DNA from: Gibbula magus
Taxonomy: Eukaryota; Mollusca; Gastropoda; Trochida; Trochidae
Assembly: GCA_936450465.1 (NCBI GenBank)
Contig: OW388296.1
Location: 30,109,638 to 30,173,637, forward strand
Direction of reading: 5' to 3'
Length of the DNA: 64,000 nucleotides
Shown here: positions 1-14,800 of the stretch, one piece after another
Layout: every line of letters starts with the position of its first letter
Numbering within the stretch: the stretch's first letter is position 1
The notes under the pieces: model-generated
The model's database searches: none
What the model saw: the letters and a program-made list of their open reading frames with translations, nothing else
What the model was told of the DNA's origin: nothing
Made by a program: the position numbers and the translations under genes

Positions 1-650
1 CAACGTGAGATATATTCAACAACGAGTGATGAACACGACTAAAAGATAGTTACACCATGTCTCTTAACGCCGACACTGAATTTGTAAGTTTTGAAACAGT
101 ATCTGTTCAAATTTCTGAAAACGTCGATTTGAAGTCCAAGAAGCCACATTATGCAGACGATGTATATCTTGTACTTACATAATTTCCATATGTAATAAGA
201 TGTTACCAAAAAATTATGTCAAAAAAAACATTTGAAATAGAAAGTTCAGCACCGCATGTGTGTTTGAACATATATAAAATAGTAACAAACTCATGGGGAA
301 TTGAGTATATCTTCATCTAAACAATCAAAATCGATTTATGTCCGGTAGAAATATATATTGTGTTTGACTCTGTTGAAAAAAGGTATAGTTTCTTTTGCCC
401 CTTAGTGTACATGTCTATTCCAATGTTGACGGAAACTACATTGGTGGTTTACGGTTCACAAACAACATGCATATGCTATCTACATCAGTATCTTCTTATC
501 AACCACAATCGTACAATAATGAAACACGTAAACCGCCTGGCTATGGGTAAAAGCCAATGGACAAGGAATTAATGTTAATAGAAGTTCAAAAACTGTTTGT
601 TTTGTAATACAAGTTTCTATAACAGATATGCAAGAGAAAACATTTCTGTC
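1..650. other. AT-rich single-copy DNA, no gene seen
   Basis: No coding frame, RNA gene or repeat is evident on either strand. Short frames around 360-690 are broken by frequent stops in AT-rich sequence and show no domain-like composition. Confidence 0.6.
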
Positions 651-850
651 GCCATCTTGGATATTTTGCATTACGTGAAATGAAAACACGCTATATTATA
701 CCCAGTTTTGCAACTTTTTGATAACTTAATACATACACCGATAGAGTATTCACGTAGTAACACATAACATGTAATAAAACTAATAAACAAGTTACTGTTA
801 TGCTGTAGCGAAGTTTATCCGACTCGCAGCACCGATGAATGGCTTCAGTT
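651..850 (+). repeat. Dispersed interspersed repeat, copy 1 (diverged)
   Basis: This stretch aligns with 28088-28285 in the same orientation. Shared blocks are GCCATCTTG followed by a TTGCATTACGTGAAA block, then a central region rich in AATAAAAC, then a 3' block of the form GTAGC..AGTTT..ACTCGYAGCRCCGATRA.TGGCTT. The two copies are clearly diverged with small indels. I see no terminal inverted repeat, no poly-A and no target duplication, so the class is unknown. It may be the remains of a longer element. Open frames on the minus strand here are incidental. Confidence 0.5.
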
Positions 851-1884
<1,034 letters not shown>

Positions 1885-1893
1885 TGCGTGGTC

Positions 1894-2115
1894 ATATCAT
1901 GAACCTCATCATTATTGTCATTATCATGATTTTCGACATCATCGATCATTACCATCGCCATCTTTATAATTGTTTTCGTCGTTTTCACCATCATCATCAT
2001 CATCATTATTATTAATAACGATTCATCGTCATCACCATCGTTGTCATCATCGTCATTCACCATCTTTATTTCTTCATATTTCCTAACATAATCGTAATCG
2101 TCAAACATAAGGTGA

Positions 2116-2161
<46 letters not shown>

Positions 2162-2410
2162 GTTGCTATCATTATCAACATCATCATCATCATCATCATT
2201 GCTATCATTACCAACATCATCATTATCATCGTCGTCGTCATCGTCGGCTTCATCATCATAAAAAGTGTTCATTGTCACCATTGTTGCAATCAACACCTTT
2301 ATTTCTTCTGCTTACCTTTACTCGTCGCCAACGATAATACCATAGTCTTTCTTACCATCAACAATAACACCAGCATCATCATCAACATTACTGTCATCAC
2401 CATCACCACA
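1894..2410. repeat. CAT/ATC trinucleotide-rich array
   Basis: The region is dominated by CAT/ATC triplets with interspersed CGT and ATT. It includes a pure (ATC)n run of about 15 units at 2117-2161 and degraded runs on both sides to about 2410. Read from the minus strand it gives Asp/Met-rich frames (1716-2108 and 2066-2296) made only of the repeat, so I do not call them genes. Confidence 0.9.
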
Positions 2411-5400
2411 ATGATTATCTTAATTGCCAACATCTGTATTTTGTCGTATACAGCACGTGGCTTAAAGATTCATTAATGCAATGCGATAATGATGAAGTAT
2501 TTAGTTACCTCGGTGAATTATATTATTTGATGAGTTTTTATCAACTAAATTTATTCGTAGGAAATCACGAATGGTAGGTTAACTATCCAGTGTAGTTATT
2601 AACACTACATAAAAAAAAGTTTTGAATGTAAAGAAGATGTGAATCCAACGTATAATAACGTAATTCATTTAAAATAGACATTACTGCTTGCGTTCAGATT
2701 AATTTATTTAAAAAGGATAACAAATCTTTGGGAATGTATATTAAGTGGAATTGTTTAATTAACTAAATTAAACCACATAGAATTGTCAGTTTAAAAGAAA
2801 AACGGAAAGATTGAAACATTATTTACAAGAACAATATTTCAAAATTAAATATATCATATGAGAAAGACAAATTGTTCATTGATGAAAAATGAATTACTTT
2901 AGATAATGAAAATAACTACAAACAGCACAAGAAATGAAGAAATCCGTGCAATAATTACTTGAGTCTACTCTGAACTTCATTTGCAGGAGAAAGAACTTAT
3001 CTTAAAAAGCTATAGTCGTTAGACTAATTTTATTCACGTTCAAACCACTCAAGAAGTTAACCACAACGTATGAAACCTTACACATTACAGCGAGGAATGA
3101 CAGGCAGCGTATTGAGGAGACCGGTGTGACTGCAGTAAGCGGTTCTCGAGATAACACGAGACTGTGACAGTCTGAAGTCTCGCAGCTCATTGCCATGCTA
3201 ACGCCTTGCTCCAAAATGGCATTTAACATTCTTTTGTATGCACCACCAATTCCGCAGTCTTGGCGAGAGATAACATTTCCTGTTTAGTTTGATTATCCAT
3301 CATAAACCAGGTTACATATATCATCTTTTCCTCATTCAGAGGGAATGGTGGGGAATTCGCCCACAATCTTACGTTTATATCGCCCTATTAATTTGCTTTT
3401 AATAACGCCAAGCAGACAAGCTTCTTAAAGCACTAGGTGCCTATGCTGTTGGCCAATTTCTCGCTCGTCAAGACAAACTATGGGAAATGCTTGTATTTAT
3501 TCTCATCATAATTTTGTCTATGAGAAAGCTAGACGGGAGGCGCTTTGACGGGCCGGATTGAGCGCGTAGAGAAAGTTGTTTAGTTTTGCACGCGACCCGT
3601 GAAAACTGCAAGTAAAGAAACCTTTGAATGCCATCTCCCTGCCTGACGAGTCGCTGCATCCAGTCGCGCCATGCTCTCTCTTCGCCTCGCCGTCGCCACA
3701 GGGAAAAACTCTGGCATATCTTTTGGGTATGTATTACACTGGCGATGGCTTGAGAGAAGGAAGCATTGGGAAGAAACGGAAAATCTGTTTCGACAGCTTC
3801 CCGAAGACATGTCCCGTCAGAAGTCAGCCAAGGTTTAAGCAGAAGGAAAATACTGGAAGAGGAAAGAAACGACTGATTAAATAGCCCCGCGTTTCGCAGT
3901 TTCCCCCGACTGGAGGATGGGTGATATGTGAGTGGTTCTTCTTAAAATCGTAGTTCGAAACAGAAATATAAATTAGCCAATTACTCCAAGTCCGAATGAT
4001 AGGTTGGAGCAGAGATTTCAGTGCGGAGGAAGTCTACATGCCAAGAGAAGACAGCGCGGAGCCGAAACTGTTCGCTCTACCTCCAAATTAACATCCCGCA
4101 TATTTGAACGCCACAGACCGGAGCTTTAGCTCAACAGCTCTACACAAATGGGTAAAATGACAAAAAGCTTTTTTGACACGACAAGCAAGCCGACAACCGC
4201 GTTACATGTCTTTCCAAGTTTAGTTCAACGCTAACTCATTCTGAAGTCTTCTTCCCTCACCCCACGTCAAGTTTCTCGTGTCACTTTTTTTCAAGCCCAG
4301 CCCTAGCCACAACCATCCACGTTTCAAGCCATATTTCATTGAACGTTAAGTGTCATCATTTGTCTTAATCAGGCAGACACGCTGTACTTAATAGAAAAAC
4401 ATAAGTAATTTGTAAACTGCTCGTAAAAAAGCAACAAAAACACATCCCTTTGCACCCCGTGACTGTCAAAATGAATGTATAATTATATTGAATAAACGTT
4501 ATGTTTAGAGCAATATGCAATCCCGACTCTGATCCTCAAGAGGATTTGTCTTGCTATCTTATATCAAAGTCTTTAAGTACGGAATTAATTTCTTCATCTG
4601 TGCAGAACTATACATGTTTGGTATCACTGTACACGCCAATGCACATAGTCATATTTCATTAAACAGTCAAGCTCAAAAGAAACGTTGACTATAGTCTGTA
4701 ATCCAGACCCCTTAATTTTTTAAGCGCCTAGGCAAGTCTACAACAAGACTCTGAATGAACACATCTCAGAGGCTCCTTTTCATTTTATTTTATTTTTTAA
4801 ATTTTATGAAATAATTCATTACAGAGGCTTAATGTTAGACTACGTTACCAACACAAATAACATTATCAGTATATATTAATCCGCGAGTGATAGATGCGAC
4901 TGAAACAAGTTAAATCATGTCTCCAGAAGCCAACATGTAATGTGTAAAACATTATCAATTTATGTTTCTGAAAAACACACATTTAACTAAAAAATCGTCG
5001 TTTTGGAACTACCTTAAGTAGGCAAGAAGGGAGTGAGGAAAAGGACTTGTGCTTGTTTTATGAGGTCTCACAAAATTGAAATCCAAGAAGGTACATTATG
5101 TCGAAAATGTTTGTATCAAATTGGTTTAAATGCCAAACATTCAACATTAAACCAGTGTTGGAAGTACAACCTCAGTATCTCCTTTGTATGTCGAACAGTC
5201 ATGTATGTTAATATTTAACGTTACCTTTATTTTGAAGGAAATTAAGAAATTTGTTTTTACAAATCATATATATTATATATATATCCATGTTATTATAGAT
5301 GTAATATATCCCAAATGAATGGAATATATGCGCACGGGTGTATGCTAGCGTCCTTGACATGTACAAATAGCAATGACTTAAATACTTTTGTTTTACAATG

Positions 5401-6824
5401 GTGTTAGATATTATTTAACATTAACTTAACATTAACTGTTGATTATCCATTTGACTTCCAGTAATGTTTTACATTAGAATGTATTGATGATGATTTCGTT
5501 ACGCATATAGAAGTTTATATACATAGTTCAAAAGTTTATGAAAAAATAGAACATTTCAGACTTAATTCGTCGTGGACATTGCTTTTATGACTTCTCCAGC
5601 CTAAACTATAGTTCATGAAAAATGTTTTTCAGATATGTTATTCCTATAGCTTGAAAATACAATTCTAAAATCCCCTTGACACTACAGAGGTCAAGGTTCA
5701 GGATCAGTAATTCTCTAAATATCCAAAATAATCGAACACACTCAAGCAAATTGTAGTAGGAGTTCAATTAACTTGTAAGTAAGTGACATTATTGACAAAT
5801 AAATGCCAATAAGAACATAACGCAAAGCTCAAAACTCAGAGACCGTATCCATTGGAGATGGCAGAACTAAATATAATGTTCTTTTTATCTTCTAAACGAT
5901 TTACCAATAGATGCCAATTAGCATTGATAAAATCAGTTTATCGTTTAGGTGTTTAACGACAATAGGTCAACATTTTATAGACGACAAACATCGGATCTAT
6001 TTTCACAATCTACTGAATCAACACCAACATTCATAGTCTCATTAAAAACCAAATTAAATTGAAAACAGGTATTACCATTATGAGTAAAATATAGGACCGG
6101 AACGAAGATTCCCTTTTATTAGAATAAAAGCACGTTTTATTGGAATCATGTGAAAATGTACTTATTTTCAACAGATAATACACTTGGACGATACAAAATA
6201 TATAATCTTTATTTGTTTGATTTTTGCGAAAATTCCATAAGTAATTCTAGGAGACACCACGCAGAAGCAATGGAAACATTCATCTTTTGGACTTTTGCAA
6301 AGAGTTCTAAATATAACTTAAATAGACATTAGAATTTGAGAGAATTTTTCACGTTTCCCCGATTCTAATTTCCGTAACGATAACGAATTTACCCTTAAGA
6401 TGTTCTAATATATCACACAACCCATTGCAAAAATGAAGAATATATACATTGTACATTTACAAGTTTTAAATTGAATATTTCTGAATACTTCCTAAAGTAA
6501 TTTCAACAGACAAAACACTGGAACCATAAAGAATATATACAAGTTTTGTTATGATATTTGCGAGTTGATATATATCTAAACGTAAAAACCTCATGAAGAT
6601 AGCGATCTGAAACCTTATGGAGGCTGGGCGGCTTCTGTGGAGAAGTAGGCGTCAGTGAAACGTGCTATATACACTGGCTGGAATCAACACATAGACAAGC
6701 AGTCTATGTCCCTTTCCTTGCCTTTCATCTCGGCTTAATAATGCATATCATAAGTTGTAGCGGATGGAAAAACAAAAGGCAATTATAGTTTATGATAAGG
6801 CTTAAACTTTATGTCAGTCAGCGC
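2411..6824. other. Single-copy DNA with a less AT-rich island at about 3.0-4.3 kb
   Basis: No gene is recognised. The part from about 3020 to 4330 is visibly richer in G and C than its flanks and looks single-copy. It carries several short frames but no splice-consistent series. The remainder (4330-6824) is AT-rich with nothing distinctive. The 3-4.3 kb island could be regulatory DNA, an untranslated exon or an old insertion; I cannot tell which. Confidence 0.4.
3624..3884 (+). other. Unassigned 86-codon open frame
   Basis: This ATG-to-stop frame of 86 codons lies in the less AT-rich island. The product would be basic at its C-terminal end, with Lys/Arg clusters such as GKKRK and RGKKR. It has no signal peptide, membrane segment or family motif that I recognise. 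A minus-strand frame overlaps it (3580-3810), as expected for a stop-poor stretch rather than a gene. I list it only because it is one of the few frames in non-repetitive sequence; it is probably not translated. Confidence 0.08.
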
Positions 6825-6829
6825 ATGCG

Positions 6830-6842
6830 CAGTTCGTCATTT
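6830..6842. promoter_or_regulatory. NRF1-like palindrome GCGCATGCGC
   Basis: The sequence has a perfect GCGCATGCGC core followed by AG, in otherwise AT-rich DNA. This is the core recognised by the NRF1 / erect wing family, whose sites in animals usually sit in promoters. About 45 bases downstream is TAG|GTAGGT, a passable splice donor, so a short non-coding first exon is conceivable. I see no TATA box, no initiator and no downstream coding exon. Function is inferred from the motif alone. Confidence 0.3.
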
Positions 6843-6895
6843 CGCTCGATGGTTTTATCCGGACGTTGGTTTCGTTTAGGTAGGTTTTGTTACTA

Positions 6896-8330
6896 TAGCA
6901 TTTGCACTGTTTTAGTATGCGTTTATGGTGTGGTGAGGAGTGTGATTGAATGGCGTGACTGATTATCATGATTATCATTATTAATTTATGGACATCTTAT
7001 CTCTCTGTTTGTAATATTTGAGTATCGTTGTATTTCGTAGGATATTTAATTATTTAAGAGAGAAAAAATAATGTTTATTGATAGATGACCTCCAAACAGT
7101 AATAACCATGATTTAAAGGAGAGACTAATTGTTAATGTTATAATGATACAATATGGTTAAGGATGTGATGAGGAATGTTGTGATCGATTAAATGGTCATA
7201 CTATATGATTCATGTATGGTAATATTATTGTAACGATTTTTAGTATTGTCCAAAACCATTGCATACTTACAATATTGTATATTGGTGTATAACCCAATTA
7301 GTGTTACAAGAGAAAAACTGTGATGATTCATGACCTTAAAATACTGTATTAATCTATTAAAAGTATACACTCATCGTTAAAATGATAACAACATTTGTAG
7401 ACAATAAAAAAGAAAAAAACACTTTTAATGAGGATTCATTTTCTCAAAGTGTTGATCTTAATCCATTTATATATAATATTTACTCACCTTAACAAAATCA
7501 TTGGTCGATAAATTTACATTTTTCTTATTTTGATTGTTAATTAATAATGTAGAAAATGAGTTAAACTGTTCTAAATTGTCCGCAACCACTCAAGATCGAA
7601 ATAAAAGTATAAAAAGTAAAAGTTAAAGTATAATTATAGACCTTGCCCTCTATCATTCAATTCATTAACCGTAAAAATTCCAATTATTTTATTTATGGCA
7701 AAATACAACCTCTCTGGCGCTCGCGTACTTCTTGGTTCGTTCTTTTCTCGAAGCGCTAAATGGGGTACTTATACTATTCTGAGCGTATGTAATAGCTCAT
7801 CTTCTTCTTTAACGATATTACTATGATATGATCGTAAACTTCGAGGTTCAAGTTACATATAGTGATATATACAGATCGGTCACCCATTAAAACAATTATA
7901 TTTGTATGTGTGATGAGTAATGGTATTTCATTTTACGAAATAACCTCGATGTGTAATTTGCCCTGTTGCACATTTTAGTAAACATATTTAAAATTGACGT
8001 TACTAAATTAGTATCTTTCAAATTAAATCAAAGGAAATTTAAAACATTACACAGATATCAATTAACATTTTTCACATACAAATTTTAATTTTATGATATT
8101 CTGTGAACTCATTAATGTATGAATTTTTTACGACGTGAAATTGTATTTTACTATATTCATAATATTCTATACTATATTTTACTACATATATTAATGCCTC
8201 TAATAGAAGAAATCGTCAATGTTACCACCAGATTATTTTTGGTAACAGCAGTCGAAAAGAGATGCTTTATATATAAATTACTTTGTGCTGTTCTGCTTGA
8301 ATTCATTATAAAGTTATTTGGTTATATTAT
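6896..8330. other. AT-rich DNA, nothing recognised
   Basis: I find no gene, RNA or convincing repeat. Short frames at 7188-7370 and 8119-8334 have the Ile/Leu/Tyr/Phe bias expected of random AT-rich translation. Confidence 0.55.
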
Positions 8331-8790
8331 GTGAGCATAAATACCATTAATTTTGGTGAACATTGAAAGCATTTTGGTAAGCATAAATAAATTGTTGATG
8401 ATCTTCTAAAGCATTTTAAAGTATTTGGTTAACATTTAAAGCATTTGATTAACATTTAAAGCATTTGGTTAACATTAAAAGCATTTGGTTAACATTTGAA
8501 GCATTTGGTTAACATTTAAAGCATTCGATAAGCTTTGATAGAATTTTGGTGAGCACTACTGAATAGAATTTTGGTGAGCATTGTTAGCATTTTGGTGAGC
8601 ATTGTTAGCATTTTGGTGAGCAATTAAAACATTTGGTAAACAGTTAAATCATATTGGTGAGCATTTAAACCATCTGATGAGCATTTAAATCATGTTGGTG
8701 AGCATTAAAAGCATTTGGATGAGCATATAAAGATACTGGTGGGCATTTAAAGACATGGGTGAGCATTAATAGTATTCTGATGATTATTAA
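8331..8790. repeat. Minisatellite, about 20-bp unit (GCATTTGGTTAACATTTAAA)
   Basis: Tandem copies of a 20-bp unit are cleanest at about 8410-8520. They pass into variant units built on GCATTTTGGTGAGCATT with spacing of 20-23 bp. Divergence increases toward both ends, the usual pattern of an array that expands from its centre. It has no coding meaning. Confidence 0.85.
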
Positions 8791-9244
8791 TATAACTGTG
8801 GTTAGTATTAGCATCTATTAACGGGAGTATTCCACCCACAAAAACATACCTAATGTAATGTAGCTTTTATTATCCAAGTTTCATTTGGTAAAAATGTTCT
8901 ATTCACCAATATTGTCAATGTTAAATTGTTCTACAGGTTTGTTTTCAATACAGCATTAATAGTATTCTTTGGTTGGTTTATCTTAGTGTAGCTTTCTCCA
9001 AAATGAATCTGCCTACTAAAATCAGTAAAGTAATATTACTAAGGGTATCGTATGATAAATTTTTCTAAATAATATTTCATAGATTAATGCTTGTGTTTAT
9101 ACGCCTTTTTTTCTTTCAGTTTTCAATGGATTATCGTGTACAATCGTTATGATAGTTGTCTAATACCATTTTAATGTTTCTAAACCTTGAATATAGATAA
9201 CGATATTTATTTTGTTGTTAATATTTAATGGTTGTCGCGTTTTG
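8791..9244. other. AT-rich spacer, nothing recognised
   Basis: This is a single-copy AT-rich stretch between two tandem arrays, with no frame or motif to call. Confidence 0.5.
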
Positions 9245-9566
9245 TAGTAGCAGTAGCAGTAGTAGTAGTAGTAGTAGCAGTAGCAGCATCAGTAGTAGTA
9301 GTAGTAGTAGCAGCAGCAGCATCGGTAGTAGTAGTAGTAGTGGTAGCAGTAGTGGTAGCAGTAGTAGTAGCAGCAGCAGTAGTAGTAGTAGTAGTAGCAG
9401 TAGCAGCAGCAGCAGTAGTAGTAGTAGTAGTAGTAGTAGCAGCAGCATCAATAGTAGTAGTAGTAGTAGTAGCAGCAGTAGTAGTAGTAGTAGCAGTAGC
9501 AGCAGCAGCAGTAGTAGTAGTAGTAGTAGTAGTAGTAGCAGCAGCATCAATAGTAGTAGCAGTAGC

Positions 9567-9607
<41 letters not shown>

Positions 9608-9625
9608 CAGCAGCAGCAGCATCAA

Positions 9626-9661
<36 letters not shown>

Positions 9662-9662
9662 C

Positions 9663-9742
<80 letters not shown>

Positions 9743-9772
9743 CAGCAGCAGTAGTAGCAGCAGTAATAGTAG
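9245..9772. repeat. AGT/AGC trinucleotide array, about 530 bp
   Basis: This is a nearly uninterrupted run of AGT triplets with interspersed AGC and a few ATC, AAT and GGT units. Because the period is 3 and no stop is generated, several frames are open throughout and read as poly-Ser, poly-Val/Ala or, on the other strand, poly-Leu. These frames (9218-9834) are artefacts. The internal pattern of AGC blocks recurring as a short AGC series followed by ATCAAT suggests secondary duplication of longer segments. Confidence 0.95.
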
Positions 9773-11476
9773 AGTTTCCTTATATCTATAAATCAGAAGA
9801 ACCTAATGTACATGTAAAACGAACATACGTTTAACGTAACATAATTTTCGGATGTTGTGTTTACCACCATCGATCGATCCTGTCAACGATCGGCCATGAA
9901 GGTGAATTGTAGGAGGACGAAACGGTCACGGCTGAGGTTCAAAACACAATTTTGCGCTGAATGGTTTCCCGTTATAAAAGAATTAAAGATTTCATTCAGA
10001 GGTTATGCATAAAATACAAAGCACATTCCTCATACACAAAAAGCTGTCAGTTGAAAGAGCCGTTCAATAATACTTGTGTGTGGTGAATTGCAGTACATTG
10101 ATATTAATTTTGAACTCGGCCGCCTTCTGTCAAATGCCTGTATTCATTTCCTCAAAGCATAGGCGACTCTATTGTTTCAAACAGAAAGGGAAAATTCCTA
10201 GTTTTGAGGGCACAGGGAATAGCGTGAGGGTAGGTATCAATTGTGGGGATACAAATGTACACCCCCTTACGTATGGGCTATCTCCCCCATCTAGGGTCAG
10301 CGTTCTGGAGGGGGATCCCCTTCCCCTCTCTGGTTTCTCCCCATAAATCCGCGCCAGTTAATTTGATATGTTTAACAGTTTGACAATCGAATCGGATAGA
10401 ATCTGAAATAAAACCACACAAAGCAATTAATCAACAGGCACTTTCTCTCTTACCAAGTGTCAGTTCTTATACACAACACTTCTTTTTTATTTATCGATCT
10501 TTTTTCTCAATTACGGCTCAGAAGAGGGCTGAATAAAAAACCAAACCCTGTCAAGAAACGATCCCCGCCTCTTGAAGGTCAAGCAAGGGAAAGTGTTTAT
10601 TTATTCTAAAACGGTTTTACTCATATAAATTGTGTCTAGTGATATGACAAACGCTTATCGATAAACTCGTAATTTCCAACACACGAGCGCGTTATCAGAA
10701 AGTCGAGAAAGCACGTTGGCGATGGACCACGAGATATTTAGTCAATGTGGGCTTGTTTGAAAAAAAGGACCCAACGCGTCCTGTTGGTTATTTATGAAAG
10801 AACGTTTTTACAAGAGCGAACACACCTCCGTGCTTGCACACGTTGTATTTGTGAAAAAGATGTAATTGATTTGTTTATTTTCCATTTGATAAGACAAAAG
10901 GTAAACAAGCAAATAGCAGGGAGGGAATGAAACACTTGTTTATGAAAGTCGAGCTGTGGTAAACTATAACACATGTTCCGACTTGGTGAATCCACACACA
11001 TACACACACGCACGCTCACATATATTGATTTCCATCTTCAGGTCTAGTCTAACTAGATATTCAAATTTTTTAAATTTTTAATAAGTAATAAAATATGATT
11101 ATAAGAACGTAACTATTTGAAACATAAAACCTTGAGAGATAGAAATATGACATAAGGCAAGATAACATGTATTGTCTGTATATGTTAGCATAAAACACGC
11201 CGGTATATCAAAATGCAAATGACAATGAAATATGGAAAAACATTAATAATATACATGTATCATAATATATATTTATATATATATATATATTGCTGAAAGA
11301 TATATATTCATCATAGCAGATTACCATAATGGGAAAGATCATTGGAAACGATGAGGTAAAATTGTTGAAATCATATTAAAATCAGAAATGAAATGACTTA
11401 TTTCAACGGCATTTAGGTTAGAAGTTGGTTTGATGAAGGAAAATGAGTTTCATTGATATACAACTTCTTAAATGCA
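9773..11476. other. Mixed single-copy DNA, no gene seen
   Basis: A less AT-rich patch at about 10080-10350 contains a 90-codon plus-strand frame, and another patch lies at about 10550-10780. Neither shows a domain, and the first patch has homopolymer G and C runs that suggest noncoding DNA. A short (AT)n tract lies near 11270-11290. Confidence 0.45.
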
Positions 11477-11808
11477 GGATTGTAGTGGCGTAATGGTTAG
11501 CGTGCTTGCCTCTCACGCGAGAGACCCGTGTTCGAATCCCGGTGGAGACACCAAAATTTGTGACCCGGGTCTCACACTGTGTTGTGCCCTTGGGCAAGGC
11601 ACTTCATCCACATTGCACTCAGTCTACCTAGCTGTTTAAATGGGTACCTGAACACGGGAAAGTACGGACCTATCCGGTCGCGCGGAGCGCTTAGTAGCAG
11701 CCTGAAAGTACACTTCCTTCAGGGTAATAATATGTGTAGCGCTTAGACCATGCTAAGCATGGATTTAGCGCAATATAAATATGCGTTTATTATTATTTAT
11801 TATTAGTA
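11477..11808 (+). mobile_element. tRNA-derived SINE, nearly full length
   Basis: The 5' head (about 11477-11553) is tRNA-like. It has an A-box region GTGGCGTAATGGTTAGCG, an anticodon-arm-like TTGCCTCTCACGCGAGAG and a B box GTTCGAATCC. The head resembles the Asp/Glu class more than others by eye, and these boxes would act as an internal RNA polymerase III promoter. The body contains TGCCCTTGGGCAAGGCACTT (11585-11604), a word I associate with the conserved central domains of widespread animal SINE superfamilies; I cannot assign the superfamily without an alignment. The 3' end has a GCGCTTAG...TTAGCGC stem-like stretch and ends in a TTATT-rich tail. No clear target duplication is visible. A truncated relative lies at 32803-32970. 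Confidence 0.85.
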
Positions 11809-14800
11809 CTACTGCAGTTTAGAAGTTGTATAATCCATTCTTCCTCAGAAATGAAATGTCTTTTAAATTAGAATTTAAAAGTAAACGGTTTATTGATGCG
11901 GTATACGAAAGATAAACATGTAAAGTGGATGGATTAAGATTGAAAATTAATTACTTTAAACGTTGATGGAAATAGAGAAACATTAATTGGTATTTGAACG
12001 ACACAGTTTGAATCAAATCTGGATGAGGCGAAATTGAATTTTTTTTTTAAACTGTTTATCGGGAAAACTCATATTTGAAGAATATCCTCGTTAGTTTTTG
12101 TTAAATTTCCGTATGTGTTAAAGCACGTTTTTCTTACTGAAACAAAGTGATCTCATAAAAATAAAAATAAGAGTTATCAACGTCTAAATAATACTCCTGA
12201 ATCAATAAAACGATCGAGTTCTAAAATGAATGTACATAGTTGAGTTAAGCCGTGCGAGTCCATTTCCCATCAAGTGTTCAAGTGATCTGACTGATGAAGC
12301 GATATCTAAACATTCAGCGTAGAGTTTAAAAATATGGTAGAATGATGAAATGGTCAACCACCTTGCTATTTTAGCTCTCAAATTTGCACGGGACCTACAA
12401 ATCTACCCACAAACTGAAGAGTTTCACACCACTGTCGCTTTATACATCGAACCATTTTCATCGAATACGGATAACCCTTTTCTATAAATACGGCTTATGG
12501 GATCGTGTAATGAGATGTTTTATAACAAACGTACCAACATATTGTGTATAAACTTTGATAATAAATGGCAAATATGAGAAAATAAAATATGCAAAAAAGT
12601 GCTACAGCAGCTTTCAATTAGTGAATTACAAGAATATGTCGTCATTTTATTATTTAAATTATCAAAATCTTGAATTTGAGTACAACTACGAGAATTGAAA
12701 TGAAATGTCTTTACTATACATGGCAATTCATATGTATATGTTTGTCTACAATTAAACGGACTTCTCATTGACAACGCTTCATTCACAAGAGGATGTGGAT
12801 TAAGAGGGGATAATCCGGTTTGTGCACTGTGCTTTTAAATCCACAAACGTTCCTCAGTATTATTGCCTTGACAGCATTGTCTCTTAAATTGTAGCCAGAT
12901 TTATTGTAACTAAATAATATACTTCAATTATCAACGAAATAACAACTATATTACATTTGTAAAGAATTAAGAATTGTTAAAACATTGAAAATGAAATTCT
13001 CTACTCAATAGCTCAATCAACGACACTGATGCAATGTTGATATGTTGACTAACAATATAAATATGATTGGTTATATATTGACAAAGGTTTAAAATACGTT
13101 TAAACATATCAAAAACTTCACGAATATATTATAACAATGTTCTGAGAATTAAACTGTGTATATTGTTACATGCACGGTATACAAAGTATAACGACGTATT
13201 ATAGCCAATTTCTAGTATACAATGTCTTCATAATTTACACAATGTTCTTCAATAACTTAGATTTTAATGTTTGTTTTCTCTAAATAATTCAGGGTATTAA
13301 ATAAAAAGTAATTATATTCAGTTGTTTAGTTTTATTATTATGACACAATGCGCATTATTTTTCATGTGATCCATCTTAGTTTGTCCTCATTACTTTCCTT
13401 CTGATAGTTTCATCTTTCTTTCTATTCTTTTGACTTATCTTTTCTTTTATTTTTTTATTTTCCTCTTCTTCGAATTATTGTCACGGTACCTTTTTTGATA
13501 ACACTTTTAGATTTTAAAAATCACGTTTATGATATATACATATCTTCATGCTTTCAGGCTTCGTGAAAAGTGTATAAGAATTTTCAGAATTTGAAAAGTG
13601 TGTAAACAGGATGGAAAATTTTACATAAACATGTATTGCCTACAATACAAACCTGTCGTTAAAATGTGAAGTATTTCCCCGAAAGATCTTTTGATAATAT
13701 TGCAGAAAAGGTGGAGAACTTCTTGGGAAAAATCCTACTTATAAGCAGCCCACACATATATGTATAAGTATCTCATCCACTTTACAATATCAATATCACA
13801 GCTGCCCATGTGCATCCGTTCTGAGTATGTCATGACATGGTGTTGTGTCATTCGTAGATAGTTAAAGATAAAAAAAAAATTGATTTGAATTTGAAATTGT
13901 TACTCCAGATCTTGAGTGCATTACCGTGTTTCATGTTAGTACGAGTCGTATTTATGCAATTTATTAAATATTAAATATAACATATTTATCATTTTCAATT
14001 TGAAAATAATTTAATACAGATTCTACATTTAAGTAGATGTTTGGTGTAAGTACGGCTCGTTTTTGTGCAAAGAAATGCTTTATAAGAATCGAAGATAAAA
14101 ATCAGTTTGAATTTTAAATTCTGAGGGACTTTGTAAACATGCTTTATCTTATTGAGAATGTCTACAGATATGTAAAAACTATTTGTTTTGCATTCCACAA
14201 AACAGTATAAAATAGGTAGGACTCAAACAACCAATATTTCAGGACGTTAATTAATTAAAAGTTTGTTTTTTGTACGAAAAGTGTGTCCTGAATCGGATTC
14301 ATAATTCAAAAATAGCGGCAATCGTTTAACACATGACACCACTGTGGCACTGTATTTTAAAATCTTTACGTCAGTGAAAACTTCTCTCTAAAATGTTTCC
14401 TTTTCTTAGGGACACTATATACGTAGAGAGTCCCTGCTTCTATCAATGGACGTCAGCCTGTGTGTTTTCAAATATGTATTATTATTGATATGAGATCAAA
14501 CATAAAAAAACATTTTTGTCAAGGAATAATTTATAAATTTACATATTAATAAACTTTTAGAAAAAAAAGTTCATAATAAATATTGATTTATCAATTATAA
14601 ATCGCATTTATTATGAATTTGGTTTATTCTAGCCTCTGATTTATTGATTTTAAAAAAGTACTTGCAGTGTTGCATAACAATGAATACTAGAAATTTCAGA
14701 AAAGCAACTATTTATCTTTACCACATTGGGATTTAATTTCAAAGACAAAGAAAATATGTTGCCAGATGATAAACGAGAAAATTCCCAACCAATGCATAGA

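Noticed and set aside
4692..4760. Possible repeat shared with 40866-40935 (GTCTG..ATCCAGAC and GGCAAGTCTA)
   Set aside because: Only two short words agree and the rest does not align by eye.
9218..9834. Poly-Leu, poly-Ser and poly-Val/Ala open frames of 135-200 codons
   Set aside because: They are three readings of one AGT/AGC triplet array and have no flanking coding sequence.
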